Part shown: in pieces, positions 24,978 through 35,223 of the stretch | How the letters are laid out: every line of letters begins with the position of its first letter | Numbering within the stretch: position 1 is the stretch's first letter | Assembly (NCBI GenBank): GCA_024404675.1 | Contig: JAKSPO010000001.1 | Location: 1 to 64,000, forward strand | Source: Lachnospiraceae bacterium | GTDB taxonomy: Bacteria; Bacillota; Clostridia; Lachnospirales; Lachnospiraceae | Direction: 5' to 3' | DNA: 64,000 nucleotides | Program-made: the position numbers and the translations under genes | The notes under the pieces: generated by a model | What the model saw: the letters and a program-made list of their open reading frames with translations, nothing else | Databases searched by the model: none | What the model was told of the DNA's origin: nothing

Positions 24978-26432
24978 ATGAAGATCAGAGAGTTATTAAA
25001 TGAGGACAGAGTTCTGGTGCAGGGCGATGCGGAGACGGAAATCACAGGAATCGCCTATGATACAAGAAAGCTTACGCCCGGGAATCTGTTCGTTTGTATC
25101 GTTGGTACGGTTACCGACGGACATAACTATATCGATAAAGCCATAGAGCTTGGTGCGGCAGCACTGATTGTCACAAAAGCAGTAGAGGTGCCCTCGCATA
25201 TCGCAGTCATCCGGGTAACAGATGACCGCGCCGCGTTAAGTGCAGTCAGCACAATCTGGTTCGGACACCCGGCTGAGAAGCTTATTACCATCGGACTTAC
25301 CGGAACAAAGGGCAAGACAACGACTGCCTTTATGATTCGTGAGATTCTGGAAAAAAGCGGTATTCCCTGCGGTCTGATCGGAACGGTCGAGAATATTATC
25401 GGGGATGAGCATATTCCCTCCGCACATTCCACACCGGAGTCTTATGTTGTGCAGGAATATCTCGCAAGAATGGTTGCAAAGGGACTTCGCGCAGTCGTTA
25501 TGGAGGTTTCCTCACAGGGGCTTAAGATGCAGCGTGTCGGCGGAATGACCTTTGATTACGGCATCTTTACGAACTTTGGCAGTGACCATATCGGAGACGG
25601 TGAGCATAAGGACCTTGCGGAGTATTTTGCCTGCAAGCGTATGCTCTTTGGCATGAGCCGTGTCGGTATCTTTAACGGTGACGATGCAAGAGCTTCCGAT
25701 ATGATGGAGGGGCAGCCCTGCAGAAAGGTTGTGTTTGGGCAGAAGGCAGATGCCGATTATCGGATGAGCGATGTGAAGCTCACGAACGAGAACGGTAATC
25801 TTGGTGTTGCGTATCATCTGTCCGGAAAGCTTTCGGCCGAGGTAGTGGTCGATATTCCCGGTGCATTTAACGCTTATAATTCCCTTGCTGCGCTTTCTGT
25901 AAGCGCGGAGCTTGGTGTTTCCACTGACACGATTCTTGCTGGCATGAAGGAGATTCATGTACGCGGTCGCGTGGAGCCTGTGAAGGTATCCGACAGCTAT
26001 TCCGTGATGCTTGATTATGCGCATAACGGTATGTCACTTAAGAGCCTTCTTACGACGCTTCGTGAGTATCAGCCGAAGCGCCTTATATGCATGTTCGGCT
26101 GCGGCGGAAACCGTTCGAAGGATCGTCGTTACGAGATGGGCGAGATCAGCTCCCGTATGGCAGATCTTACGGTGGTAACCTCGGATAACCCACGTTACGA
26201 GAAGCCGGAGGATATTATTGCAGACATTATTACCGGTGTGAGGAAGGCCGATGGCCGTTATGTTACGATTGCGGATCGAAGAGAAGCCATTCGCTATGTG
26301 CTTCAGAATGCCGAGCCGGGAGATTGCATCGTGATTGCCGGCAAAGGACATGAGGACTATCAGGAGATATGCGGTCAGAAGTATCATATGGACGACCGTG
26401 AGATGATTTTAGAGGAGGCCGGAATCCGATAG
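24978..26432 (+). CDS. murE: UDP-MurNAc-L-Ala-D-Glu:meso-diaminopimelate ligase
   Basis: This 484-residue Mur ligase adds the third residue of the peptidoglycan stem. The ATP site is GLTGTKGKTTTAFM; STPES, DYAHNGMSLKSLL and SDNPRYEKPEDI follow. The DNPR motif is the marker of meso-diaminopimelate rather than lysine specificity. The start at 24978 follows GAGGAGG; an upstream in-frame start at 24855 would cross the terminator. It is remote from the division cluster later in the window. Confidence 0.93.
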   Translation: MKIRELLNEDRVLVQGDAETEITGIAYDTRKLTPGNLFVCIVGTVTDGHNYIDKAIELGAAALIVTKAVEVPSHIAVIRVTDDRAALSAVSTIWFGHPAEKLITIGLTGTKGKTTTAFMIREILEKSGIPCGLIGTVENIIGDEHIPSAHSTPESYVVQEYLARMVAKGLRAVVMEVSSQGLKMQRVGGMTFDYGIFTNFGSDHIGDGEHKDLAEYFACKRMLFGMSRVGIFNGDDARASDMMEGQPCRKVVFGQKADADYRMSDVKLTNENGNLGVAYHLSGKLSAEVVVDIPGAFNAYNSLAALSVSAELGVSTDTILAGMKEIHVRGRVEPVKVSDSYSVMLDYAHNGMSLKSLLTTLREYQPKRLICMFGCGGNRSKDRRYEMGEISSRMADLTVVTSDNPRYEKPEDIIADIITGVRKADGRYVTIADRREAIRYVLQNAEPGDCIVIAGKGHEDYQEICGQKYHMDDREMILEEAGIR

Positions 26433-26471
26433 ATGACGGGAGCTGTCCGGAGCTTCTTGGGAGGAGAGCGG

Positions 26472-28646
26472 ATGATGTACGCAGACGTTATTATTGATAT
26501 TTCCGCGAAGTCGCTTGACAGAGTGTTTCAATACCGTGTGCCGGAAGCGTTAGAGGATATTGTTTCGGTCGGAACCGCTGTGCAGATTCCCTTCGGAAAA
26601 GGCAACAGCCTTCGGAAGGGCTACATCGTTTCGCTTGGTACCGAGCCGAAATACGAGGTCTCCCGAATCAAGGAAATTGTCGCGATTCCCAAGAAGGATC
26701 TTACCATCGAGGATACGATGGTCGGGCTTGCGCAATGGATCAGAGAGCAGTACGGCGGAACGCAGTACGAGGCACTTCGAACGGTAATTCCGGTGCATGA
26801 AAAGGTGCAGAAGAAGGCGAAGAGAATCCTTCGGCGCCTTACCTCCGCTGAGGAAATCTATGCCGTTTATATGAGTGCCGTTAATAAGAAGCACAAAGCA
26901 AAGGCAAGGCTTCTTGAGCCGTTCTGTACGCAGGATTTCATCCCGTATGAGCTCGCAACCGGCAAGATGAATGTCACGAAAGCAACCATTGATTATTATA
27001 TCGGGCAGGGAATGCTTGCGGTGGTTGAGACGCGTGACGAGCTTTATGAGGGCGACGGTCTTACGGTTACTTTGAATGAGGAGCAGGATGAGGCGGTACG
27101 TACCGTTTTGGAGAAGCGGTATCTTGGAAAGCCTTTTCTTCTGTTCGGCATTACCGGAAGCGGTAAGACCGAGGTTTATCTGAAGATTATTGAGCAGATT
27201 ATTGCAGAGGGAAAGCAGGCAATCTGTTTAATCCCCGAAATTGCGCTTACCTATCAGACGGTGCTTCGATTCTATCGCTGCTTCGGAGACCGTGTCGGCT
27301 ATGTGCATTCGAAGATGGCGGCAGGCGACCGCTATGAGCAGTTTGAACGCGCGAGAAAGGGCGAGATTTCCGTTATGATCGGCCCGCGCTCTGCCTTGTT
27401 CACACCTTTTCCGAACCTTGGCCTTATCGTCATTGACGAGGAGCAGGAGCGTACCTACCACAGTGAATCTGCACCGAAATATTATGCGGATGAGGTAGCC
27501 AAAAAGAGAGCGGCGGACTGTGGTGCAGCCGTTGTGCTCGGCTCCGCAACCCCGTCCGTTAAGAGCTATTATCTGGCGAAGACGGGCGAGTATGAGCTGA
27601 TCAAGCTTACCAAAAGAGCGAAAACGGGTGCTGCACTTCCTTCCGCGACCATCGTTGATATGCGAGAGGAGCTTGCGGCCGGAAACCGAAGCATATTCAG
27701 TAGAGCTTTGAAGCAGGCGCTTGCGGACTGCCTTTCGAATAAGCAGCAGGCGATGCTGTTTTTAAACAGGCGCGGCTACTCGGGAATGGTTTCCTGCAGA
27801 AGCTGCGGTGAGGCAATTACATGTCCGCACTGCGATGTCACGATGACGCTTCACAGAAGCGGACGGATGCAGTGTCATTACTGCGGACATACCATACAGC
27901 TGCCGGACGTATGTCCGAACTGTCAGTCGAAATATATTGCGGCCTTCGGTACGGGAACGCAGAAGATTGAGGACTTTGTGAAGAAGGAGTTCCCGGACGC
28001 GCGTGTGATGCGTATGGACGCAGACACAACGAAGGGAAAGGACGGCTATGAAACGATTCTGTCCGCCTTCTCCGAAGGAAAGGCCGATATTCTTGTCGGT
28101 ACGCAGATGATCGTCAAAGGACATGACTTTACTAATGTGACGCTGATGGGCGTTCTGATGGCGGATATGTCACTTGGCGTTTCGGAATATTCCGCGGCGG
28201 AGCGGACCTTTCATCTGCTTGCGCAGGCGGCGGGAAGAGCCGGCCGAGACCGGTATCCGGGTCGGGTCATCATTCAGACCTATCGACCGGAGCATTATGC
28301 CCTGCAATGTGCCGCAGCGCAGGACTATCCGACATTTTTCGAAGAAGAAATCGGCTTTCGTAAGCTCGCTAAGTACCCGCCCTGCGCTTCGATGCTTAAG
28401 GTGCTTGGGCTTGGAAGGGACGAAGGGAAGCTTTCGGAGGCGATGAAGGCACTGGGCGAAACGGTTCGGGATGAGACGATTACCGTTCTTGGGCCCACAC
28501 CGGATTTCGTTCGGTTCACGCAGGATGTCTACCGGCAGGTACTGTATCTGAAGTGTGCGGAGAGAGCACAGCTGAAGGCAGCCAAGGACCGGATGGAGCA
28601 GATGCATTTTGATAATATCTCGATACAATTCGAGTTTGATAACTAG
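26472..28646 (+). CDS. priA: Primosomal protein N' (replication restart helicase PriA)
   Basis: This 724-residue DEAD-type helicase reloads the replisome at stalled forks. The N-terminal 3'BD is followed by Walker A GITGSGKTEVY and the helicase box DEEQ (usually DEEH). The zinc-binding insert has paired cysteines CRSCG, CPHC, CHYCG and CPNC. Helicase motifs V and VI are present (VGTQMIVKGHDF, QAAGRAGR). GGGAGG lies at 26459-26464; ATG at 26472 or 26475 could be used. Confidence 0.94.
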   Translation: MMYADVIIDISAKSLDRVFQYRVPEALEDIVSVGTAVQIPFGKGNSLRKGYIVSLGTEPKYEVSRIKEIVAIPKKDLTIEDTMVGLAQWIREQYGGTQYEALRTVIPVHEKVQKKAKRILRRLTSAEEIYAVYMSAVNKKHKAKARLLEPFCTQDFIPYELATGKMNVTKATIDYYIGQGMLAVVETRDELYEGDGLTVTLNEEQDEAVRTVLEKRYLGKPFLLFGITGSGKTEVYLKIIEQIIAEGKQAICLIPEIALTYQTVLRFYRCFGDRVGYVHSKMAAGDRYEQFERARKGEISVMIGPRSALFTPFPNLGLIVIDEEQERTYHSESAPKYYADEVAKKRAADCGAAVVLGSATPSVKSYYLAKTGEYELIKLTKRAKTGAALPSATIVDMREELAAGNRSIFSRALKQALADCLSNKQQAMLFLNRRGYSGMVSCRSCGEAITCPHCDVTMTLHRSGRMQCHYCGHTIQLPDVCPNCQSKYIAAFGTGTQKIEDFVKKEFPDARVMRMDADTTKGKDGYETILSAFSEGKADILVGTQMIVKGHDFTNVTLMGVLMADMSLGVSEYSAAERTFHLLAQAAGRAGRDRYPGRVIIQTYRPEHYALQCAAAQDYPTFFEEEIGFRKLAKYPPCASMLKVLGLGRDEGKLSEAMKALGETVRDETITVLGPTPDFVRFTQDVYRQVLYLKCAERAQLKAAKDRMEQMHFDNISIQFEFDN

Positions 28647-28674
28647 CGGCTGAGCCGCAGGATGGAGGAACGAA

Positions 28675-29175
28675 ATGGCAATTCGTAAGATTCGTACGCA
28701 GGGTGACCGCGTTCTTGAGAAGGTTTGTAAGCCTGTCTCTGAGATGAGCGATCGCACCATTGAGCTGATTGAGGATATGATTGAGACGATGTATGAGGCA
28801 GAGGGCGTTGGTCTTGCCGCACCGCAGGTCGGTATCCTGAAGAGAATGTTTGTAATCGATGTTTCCGAGGAGGGCAATGATCCGATCGTATTCATCAATC
28901 CTGAGATTGTTGCAACGGACGGGGAGCAGAACGGCTTTGAGGGGTGCCTCAGTGTGCCCGGTAAGAGCGGTCTTGTGACAAGACCGAATTACGTCAAATG
29001 CCGTTATCAGGACGCTTCGCTTACCTGGCAGGAGATTGAAGGAGAGGGACTTTTAGCAAGAGCCATCCTTCATGAGAACGACCACCTGGACGGACATCTT
29101 TATGTTGAGAAGGTTGAGGGACGTCTGTATGATAATTCCGAGCTTCAGCAGGAAGATGCGGAGCAGGAAGGTTAG
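28675..29175 (+). CDS. def: Peptide deformylase
   Basis: This 166-residue metalloenzyme removes the formyl group from nascent N-terminal methionine. All three motifs are present: GVGLAAPQVG, EGCLSVPG with the metal-binding Cys, and LHENDHLDG with the two His and catalytic Glu. GGAGG precedes the start. It pairs with fmt, 11 bp downstream, which carries out the reverse chemistry on initiator tRNA. Confidence 0.95.
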   Translation: MAIRKIRTQGDRVLEKVCKPVSEMSDRTIELIEDMIETMYEAEGVGLAAPQVGILKRMFVIDVSEEGNDPIVFINPEIVATDGEQNGFEGCLSVPGKSGLVTRPNYVKCRYQDASLTWQEIEGEGLLARAILHENDHLDGHLYVEKVEGRLYDNSELQQEDAEQEG

Positions 29176-29186
29176 GGAGAAGATTC

Positions 29187-30101
29187 ATGCGTATTGTATA
29201 TATGGGAACGCCCGATATTGCGGCGATCATTTTAAAACGTCTTTTGGAGGAGCCGTACGAGATTGTTCTTACCGTGACACAGCCCGACCGTCCGAAGGGA
29301 CGCGGCAAGGAGCTTGCGAAGTCTCCGGTGAAGGTTCTTTCGGAGGAGCACGGCATTCCGGTATTTCAGCCGGAACGCCTTAGAAATCCCGAGGCGGTAG
29401 CGGTAATTCGCGAGGCAAAGCCGGATATGATTGTTGTTGCGGCATTTGGTCAGATTCTGCCGAAGGAAATTCTTGATATGCCGAAATACGGCTGTATCAA
29501 TGTACACGCATCGCTGTTGCCTGCATACCGCGGTGCTGCGCCGATTCAGTGGGCGGTGCTCGACGGACAGAAGGAGAGCGGCGTTACGATCATGTATATG
29601 AACGAGGGGCTTGATACCGGCGATATTCTTCTGCAGAAGAGGGTAAGCCTTTCTCCGGAGGAGACGGGCGGCTCTTTGTATGATACCCTTTCCGTTATGG
29701 GTGCGGAGCTTCTTACGGAGGCTATTCCCAAAATTGTTGACGGCACGCTTACCGCAGTGCCGCAGGGCGAGATGACGACTGCTTATGCAAAGCAGCTCAC
29801 AAAGGAGATGGGACGGCTTGATTTTACGAGACCTGCAGAGGAGCTTGAACGCTACATCCGCGGTCTGAATCCATGGCCGGGCACCTACACGCAGCTGGAC
29901 GGAAAGACCTTTAAGATCTGGCGCGCAGAGGTTGTGACGCTTACGGATTCGTCTTTAGAGATTGGAACCGTAACCGACATCACAAAGAAAAGCTTCACGT
30001 TCGTTACCGGCAAGGGAGGACTTCGTGTCCTTGAACTGCAGCCGGAGGGAAAGCGCAGGATGACGACCGAGGAGTTTTTAAGAGGATATCATTTTCACTG
30101 A
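29187..30101 (+). CDS. fmt: Methionyl-tRNA formyltransferase
   Basis: This 304-residue enzyme formylates Met-tRNAi using 10-formyltetrahydrofolate. The N-terminal domain carries VAAFGQILPKEIL, NVHASLLPAYRGAAPIQWA and DTGDILLQ; the C-terminal OB-like domain includes RGLNPWPGTYT. Length is normal. It lies between def and rsmB. Confidence 0.95.
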   Translation: MRIVYMGTPDIAAIILKRLLEEPYEIVLTVTQPDRPKGRGKELAKSPVKVLSEEHGIPVFQPERLRNPEAVAVIREAKPDMIVVAAFGQILPKEILDMPKYGCINVHASLLPAYRGAAPIQWAVLDGQKESGVTIMYMNEGLDTGDILLQKRVSLSPEETGGSLYDTLSVMGAELLTEAIPKIVDGTLTAVPQGEMTTAYAKQLTKEMGRLDFTRPAEELERYIRGLNPWPGTYTQLDGKTFKIWRAEVVTLTDSSLEIGTVTDITKKSFTFVTGKGGLRVLELQPEGKRRMTTEEFLRGYHFH

Positions 30102-30116
30102 CTGGAGGCATAAAGC

Positions 30117-31466
30117 TTGACCGCAAGAGAATCGGCATGGAATATGCTAAATCGAATCAATGAGGAAGGCATCTTATGTCATAAGGCACTTCGTTCCCTG
30201 GAGGCGGATGGATTAAGTCCCGTTGACAGAGCGCTTGCAACACGACTTGTGCACGGAACGTTAGAACGTAGCATCACAATAGACCGGGTTATTAGCCATA
30301 AGACCGGAAAGCCTGTCGGGAAGCTGAAGCCGCGGCTTCGTAACCTGATGCGGATGAGTGTCTATCAGTTGTTGTTTCTGTCGCAGATTCCTGCCTCCGC
30401 AGTATGCAACGAAGCGGTAAAGCTTGCGAAAAAGGGTGGCTATGCCGGGCTTAGCGGCTTTGTAAACGGCGTCCTTCGCGGACTGTCCCGCGAGGTCACG
30501 GAGGCCGGTAGCGGAGAAGCGTATATTCATTTGCTCGCTGCTTCGATGCAAGCTCAGGAGGCGAAAAGCTTTTTGCATGCGATGCCGCCTGCATTTATCG
30601 ATTATTATGAAACGAACTATCCTTCAGAAGCAGAGGGAATGTTTCAGGCATTTCTCTCAGAGGGCGGGATTTCGATTCGACTGAACCGAAGCCGCGGCAC
30701 GATGGAGGAGCTGAAGGCGTCGCTTGACAAGGCTTCGATTGCTTACCGGGACGGCCTTCTTAGCAATACACTTTACATTGAAAAGGCAGGCAATCTTTCG
30801 ACAACGGAAGGGTTTCTTAGGGGACTATTCAGTATTCAGGATCAAAGCTCGGCACTGGCCGGGAATATCCTTCCCTTAAGGGCGGGGATGAAGGTGTTAG
30901 ACCTTTGTGCGGCACCGGGTGGTAAGAGCATTCATGTAGCCGATGAGCTTTCGGCACTCGGTGGCGGAAGCGTTCTAGCCAGAGATATTGCTGCAGGTAA
31001 GCTCCCGAGAATCCGTGAGCATATCGCGCTTCTTTCCCTTGACAATATTACCGTGGAAGCGGGGAATGCATCGGTTTATGACCAGAGCCTTTCGGAGCAG
31101 TTTGATCTGGTGCTTGCAGACCTCCCGTGCTCAGGGCTTGGTGTAATCGGTCGAAAGCCTGACATTAAGACGAAGACAACGCTTTCGGACATCCGCACGC
31201 TTTCTGAACTGCAGCGATTGATTCTTACCTCGGCGGTTCGTTATGTGAAGGCCGGCGGCTACCTTTGCTATTCGACCTGCACCGTGACGGTTGAGGAAAA
31301 TGACCGAAACTGCGATTATATCGAATCCCTCGGCTTTTCGCGCGAGGATTTCTCCGAGAAGGTTCCGGCGTCTTTACGGAAGCGTTATCAGAACGGCAGG
31401 CTGCAGCTGTTCCCGCAGGACGGAACGGACGGCTTCTTTGCGGCACTTTTCCGGAAGAAGGAATGA
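30117..31466 (+). CDS. rsmB: 16S rRNA cytosine-C5 methyltransferase RsmB
   Basis: This 449-residue protein has an N-terminal NusB-like domain (about 1-130) and a C-terminal Rossmann methyltransferase domain: VLDLCAAPGGKSIHVADEL, then LADLPCSGLGVIGRKPDIK with a cysteine of the m5C pair, and CYSTCTVTVEEND with the other. It is expected to methylate C967 (E. coli numbering). The start is TTG at 30117, chosen because GGAGG lies 8 bp upstream. It overlaps or abuts rlmN. Confidence 0.93.
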   Translation: MTARESAWNMLNRINEEGILCHKALRSLEADGLSPVDRALATRLVHGTLERSITIDRVISHKTGKPVGKLKPRLRNLMRMSVYQLLFLSQIPASAVCNEAVKLAKKGGYAGLSGFVNGVLRGLSREVTEAGSGEAYIHLLAASMQAQEAKSFLHAMPPAFIDYYETNYPSEAEGMFQAFLSEGGISIRLNRSRGTMEELKASLDKASIAYRDGLLSNTLYIEKAGNLSTTEGFLRGLFSIQDQSSALAGNILPLRAGMKVLDLCAAPGGKSIHVADELSALGGGSVLARDIAAGKLPRIREHIALLSLDNITVEAGNASVYDQSLSEQFDLVLADLPCSGLGVIGRKPDIKTKTTLSDIRTLSELQRLILTSAVRYVKAGGYLCYSTCTVTVEENDRNCDYIESLGFSREDFSEKVPASLRKRYQNGRLQLFPQDGTDGFFAALFRKKE

Positions 31467-31468
31467 AT

Positions 31469-32509
31469 ATGGACAGAAAAGATCTGAAAAACATGACAAA
31501 GGAAGAGCTTACCGAGGAGCTTATTGCAATCGGCGAGAAGAAGTTTCGCGCCGGACAGATGTATGACTGGATGCATAAGAAGCTTGCGGTATCGCCGATG
31601 GAGATGACGAACCTTTCCGAGGCCTTTCGGCGTAAGCTCTGCGAAACCTATTCCTATACAACGCTTGAGAAGGCGGTAATGCTTACTTCGAAGCTTGACG
31701 GAACGCGAAAATACCTGTTTAGTCTTGCGGACGGCAATGTCATCGAAAGCGTGTGGATGCAGTATCATCACGGCAATTCCGTATGCATCTCCTCGCAGGT
31801 TGGCTGCCGTATGGGTTGCACCTTCTGCGCCTCGACGCTCGGCGGCCTGGTACGGAATCTGACTGCGGCGGAAATGCTCGAGCAGGTTTACGCAATCGAG
31901 CGGGATACCGGTGAGCGCGTTGCGAACGTAGTCGTTATGGGAACCGGCGAGCCGCTTGATAATTATGAGAACCTGATAAGATTCATCCATATGCTTTGCT
32001 CGGAGGACGGACTTAATATCAGCCAGAGAAATGTGACGGTTTCCACCTGCGGACTGGCACCGATGCTTCGGCGGCTTGCAGACGAGAAGCTTGCGATTAC
32101 GCCGGCACTTTCCTTACATGCGCCGAATGACGAGCTTCGAAGAAAGCTGATGCCGGTTGCGAAGAGCTATTCCATCAACGAGCTGATGGAGGCGGTCGAT
32201 TATTACATCGAAAAGACCGGTCGACGGATGAGCTTTGAATACAGCCTGATACAGGGAGAGAATGACACGGAAGCCTTGGCGGGAGAGCTTTGCAGGCTTC
32301 TTAAGGGAAGAAATTGCCACGTGAATCTGATCCCTGTAAACCCTGTTGAAGAGCGTGAATATAAGCGCTCTCAACCCGCAAATGTATTAAGTTTTCAAAA
32401 ATTTCTTGAAAAAGCCGGCATAAATGTTACAATTAGAAGAGAAATGGGCTCCGATATCAATGCGGCCTGCGGCCAGCTGCGACGTCATTTCGAAGAGGAG
32501 CACCGATAA
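31469..32509 (+). CDS. rlmN: Dual-specificity RNA methyltransferase RlmN
   Basis: This radical SAM enzyme (346 residues from 31469) makes 2-methyladenosine at 23S A2503 and in some tRNAs. The cluster motif is CRMGCTFCASTLGG, with VVMGTGEPLDNYEN and VSTCGLAP after it; NAACGQLR holds the C-terminal catalytic cysteine. An ATG at 31463 overlaps the rsmB stop as ATGA and may also be used, but AAGGA is better spaced for 31469. Confidence 0.94.
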   Translation: MDRKDLKNMTKEELTEELIAIGEKKFRAGQMYDWMHKKLAVSPMEMTNLSEAFRRKLCETYSYTTLEKAVMLTSKLDGTRKYLFSLADGNVIESVWMQYHHGNSVCISSQVGCRMGCTFCASTLGGLVRNLTAAEMLEQVYAIERDTGERVANVVVMGTGEPLDNYENLIRFIHMLCSEDGLNISQRNVTVSTCGLAPMLRRLADEKLAITPALSLHAPNDELRRKLMPVAKSYSINELMEAVDYYIEKTGRRMSFEYSLIQGENDTEALAGELCRLLKGRNCHVNLIPVNPVEEREYKRSQPANVLSFQKFLEKAGINVTIRREMGSDINAACGQLRRHFEEEHR

Positions 32510-32520
32510 GGGAGGAAGCC

Positions 32521-33243
32521 ATGAAGGCGATTGCCGTAACCAATGTGGGAAATAAGCGAAGCATGAATCAGGACTATTATTTCAGTTCTGACGAGCCTGT
32601 CGGCATCATGCAGAATCTGTACATCGTTGCAGACGGTATGGGCGGACACAACGCAGGAGATTATGCTTCCAGATTTTCCGTAGATCGATTTGTAGAGCTT
32701 GTTCGTGAGAGCAAGGAGCGTACGCCGATTTCTGTAATTGATGCGGCGCTTAAGACAACCAACGAGGAGCTGATTGCCAAGGCGAGATCACAGCGTGAGT
32801 ATGACGGTATGGGTACCACATTTATTATGGCGACCCTGCAGGACGACGGATATCTTCTGATTGCCAATATCGGAGACAGCCGCCTGTATATCGTTAACGA
32901 TACAATCAACCAGATTACGCAGGATCATTCCCTGGTTGCCGAGATGGTACGAAACGGCGAGATCAAAAAGGAAGAGGCAAGATTCCATCCGCAGAAGAAT
33001 GTTGTGCTTCGTGCCTTGAGTACGCGCTCGGTTGTGAATCCCGATTATTATAAGATTAAAGTGAAGCGTGGAGATTATATCCTTCTTTGCTCCGACGGGC
33101 TGTGGGAGATGGTAGAGGAGGGTGAGCTTCTGAAGCTTATCAGCGAATACGATGATGTTGCCGACATCGCCGACAAGATGGTCTTTATGGCCAACGAAAA
33201 CGGCGGCAAGGATAATATTACCCTGATTTTAATGAAGGTTTGA
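32521..33243 (+). CDS. PP2C-type Ser/Thr protein phosphatase (Stp/PrpC)
   Basis: This 240-residue metal-dependent phosphatase reverses the action of the PASTA kinase encoded next to it. Motifs in order are VADGMGGHNAGDYAS, GMGTTF, ANIGDSRLYIV, CSDGLWEM and KDNITLI, which together hold the metal-binding aspartates. Length is standard. GGGAGG precedes the start. The kinase gene begins 58 bp downstream, the normal arrangement in Firmicutes. Confidence 0.95.
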   Translation: MKAIAVTNVGNKRSMNQDYYFSSDEPVGIMQNLYIVADGMGGHNAGDYASRFSVDRFVELVRESKERTPISVIDAALKTTNEELIAKARSQREYDGMGTTFIMATLQDDGYLLIANIGDSRLYIVNDTINQITQDHSLVAEMVRNGEIKKEEARFHPQKNVVLRALSTRSVVNPDYYKIKVKRGDYILLCSDGLWEMVEEGELLKLISEYDDVADIADKMVFMANENGGKDNITLILMKV

Positions 33244-33301
33244 TACATCGGACTTTGGACCGATGCAGTGAGGGAAGAATTAGAAAGGATTATTTTGCAG
33301 T

Positions 33302-35212
33302 ATGATTACACCCGGTATGGTTATAGGTGATCGTTACGAGATCATTGAAAAGATCGGCTCCGGCGGTATGGCGGATGTATATAAGTCCAGATGCCGTAAG
33401 CTGAATCGCCTCGTAGCAATCAAATTTCTGAAACCCGAGTACAGCAGTGACAACACCTTTGTTACGAAATTCCGTGGCGAGGCAGAGTCCTGTGCGGGAC
33501 TGACACATCCGAATATCGTCAGTGTATATGATGTAGGCGATGAGGGCGATCTGCACTATATCGTTATGGAGCTCGTGGAAGGTATTACCCTGAAGCGTTA
33601 CATCGAGAAGAAGGGACAGCTCGACATCAAGGAGGCTGTCGGTATCGCAATTCAGATTGCGCAGGGCCTTGAGGCAGCACATGCCAAGAAGGTTATTCAC
33701 AGAGATATTAAGCCCCAGAACATCATTCTGTCCCGTGAAGGAAAGGTTAAGGTTGCGGATTTCGGTATTGCCAAGGCTGCAACCACGACGAACACGATCC
33801 GTGAGACGACAATCGGTTCCGTGCATTATCTTTCCCCCGAGCAGGCAAGAGGCGGCTACAATGACGAGCGAAGCGATATCTATTCCCTTGGTATCACAAT
33901 GTATGAGATGCTTGCGGGCAAGGTTCCGTATAGCGGTGATAACAACGTTTCCATCGCACTTTTACACATCAACGGTGTAGCAACGCCGCTTTCCGAACTG
34001 AACCAGAATATTACGCCTGCGGTTGAGAAGATTGTTCGTAAATGTATGAGCAAGAAGCCTGAGAGAAGATATTCCTCCGCGGCTGAGCTGATCAGAGACC
34101 TGAAGGCATCTATTACGAATCCTTCGGGTGAGTTTGTGACTATGACTGCCGCAGTTGTAACCGATTCTCCGACGAGACATCTGTCAACCGATGAGGTGCG
34201 TCAGATCAAAAACGGTGCGAAGACCACCTATTTTGACGAGGACGATGACGGTGACGATGAGGACGAGGATCCGAAGAAGGCAGTTGTCGTTCGCCGCAGT
34301 AAGAGTGACGACGATGACGAGGATATCGATGAGGTTGGCGGCATCTGGGAGAAGGTGGCTTTATTTGCCAGCATCCTTCTGATGCTTTGCGTTGCCGTAG
34401 TCGTTATTATGTTCCTCAATAAAGCAACCGGTATTTTTGATAAGTCCAATAAAGGACAGACGCTGAATCCGACCAAGAAGGTTACAAGCACCCCTTCCCC
34501 GACACCGGTTCCGAAGACCGAGGGTATGCCGAATCTTGTCGGACAGACGCTTACACAAGCAGAGGTTAAGCTGAAATCGCTTGGTCTGAACCTGAATATT
34601 ACGGCGCCTGAGGATACGCAGACGAACAATAATTATCCTGCCGGCACGATTACCGGACAGGAGCCGCAGTACGGCGCGGAGCTGTCCTACGGCGATACGG
34701 TCGTTCTGCATGTCAGCATCGGTAAGGGTACCTTTACCATTCCTCCCGTTAAGGGCAAATCCCTTGACCAGGTTAAGAAGATGTTCTCCTCCAATATGGA
34801 GATTGTAACGATTCCGGAATCCAACGATGCGGATGAGAATACCGTGCTTCGTACCGAGCCCGGCGAGGGTGCCAAGGTTGAGGTCGGTTCGTCCATCACC
34901 ATCTATTACAGTATCGGACCGGAGCCCGTTAGTGTACCGAACATAGTCGGTTCCTCCGAGGCTGCTGCGAAGTTAAGCCTTACGAAGGCCGGACTGAATG
35001 CGGAGACGCATACGGAATATTCGGATGCACCGGAGGGAACGGTATTCAACCAGCTTCCCGGAGCGAATGAAGAGGTTAAGAAGGGCTCGACGATTTCCAT
35101 CTTCGTAAGCATGGGACCGGAGCCTACACCTGAACCGACTCCGACGCCTACCCCTACCCCGACACCTATTCCGGAGTCCACACCGGAACCTACTCCGGAT
35201 GATGATGTATAG
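33302..35212 (+). CDS. PASTA-domain Ser/Thr protein kinase (PrkC/PknB type)
   Basis: This 636-residue membrane kinase senses peptidoglycan or lipid II and controls growth and wall synthesis. Residues about 10-270 form a Hanks kinase: GSGGMADVYKS, VAIKFLK, HRDIKPQN, DFGIAKA and SPEQARGG. An acidic stretch (about 305-345) precedes one transmembrane helix (about 353-373). Three extracellular PASTA repeats follow at about 406-477, 478-541 and 542-610, and the tail is a Pro-Thr-Glu run. It follows its phosphatase gene. Confidence 0.95.
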   Translation: MITPGMVIGDRYEIIEKIGSGGMADVYKSRCRKLNRLVAIKFLKPEYSSDNTFVTKFRGEAESCAGLTHPNIVSVYDVGDEGDLHYIVMELVEGITLKRYIEKKGQLDIKEAVGIAIQIAQGLEAAHAKKVIHRDIKPQNIILSREGKVKVADFGIAKAATTTNTIRETTIGSVHYLSPEQARGGYNDERSDIYSLGITMYEMLAGKVPYSGDNNVSIALLHINGVATPLSELNQNITPAVEKIVRKCMSKKPERRYSSAAELIRDLKASITNPSGEFVTMTAAVVTDSPTRHLSTDEVRQIKNGAKTTYFDEDDDGDDEDEDPKKAVVVRRSKSDDDDEDIDEVGGIWEKVALFASILLMLCVAVVVIMFLNKATGIFDKSNKGQTLNPTKKVTSTPSPTPVPKTEGMPNLVGQTLTQAEVKLKSLGLNLNITAPEDTQTNNNYPAGTITGQEPQYGAELSYGDTVVLHVSIGKGTFTIPPVKGKSLDQVKKMFSSNMEIVTIPESNDADENTVLRTEPGEGAKVEVGSSITIYYSIGPEPVSVPNIVGSSEAAAKLSLTKAGLNAETHTEYSDAPEGTVFNQLPGANEEVKKGSTISIFVSMGPEPTPEPTPTPTPTPTPIPESTPEPTPDDDV

Positions 35213-35223
35213 GATGCATTTGC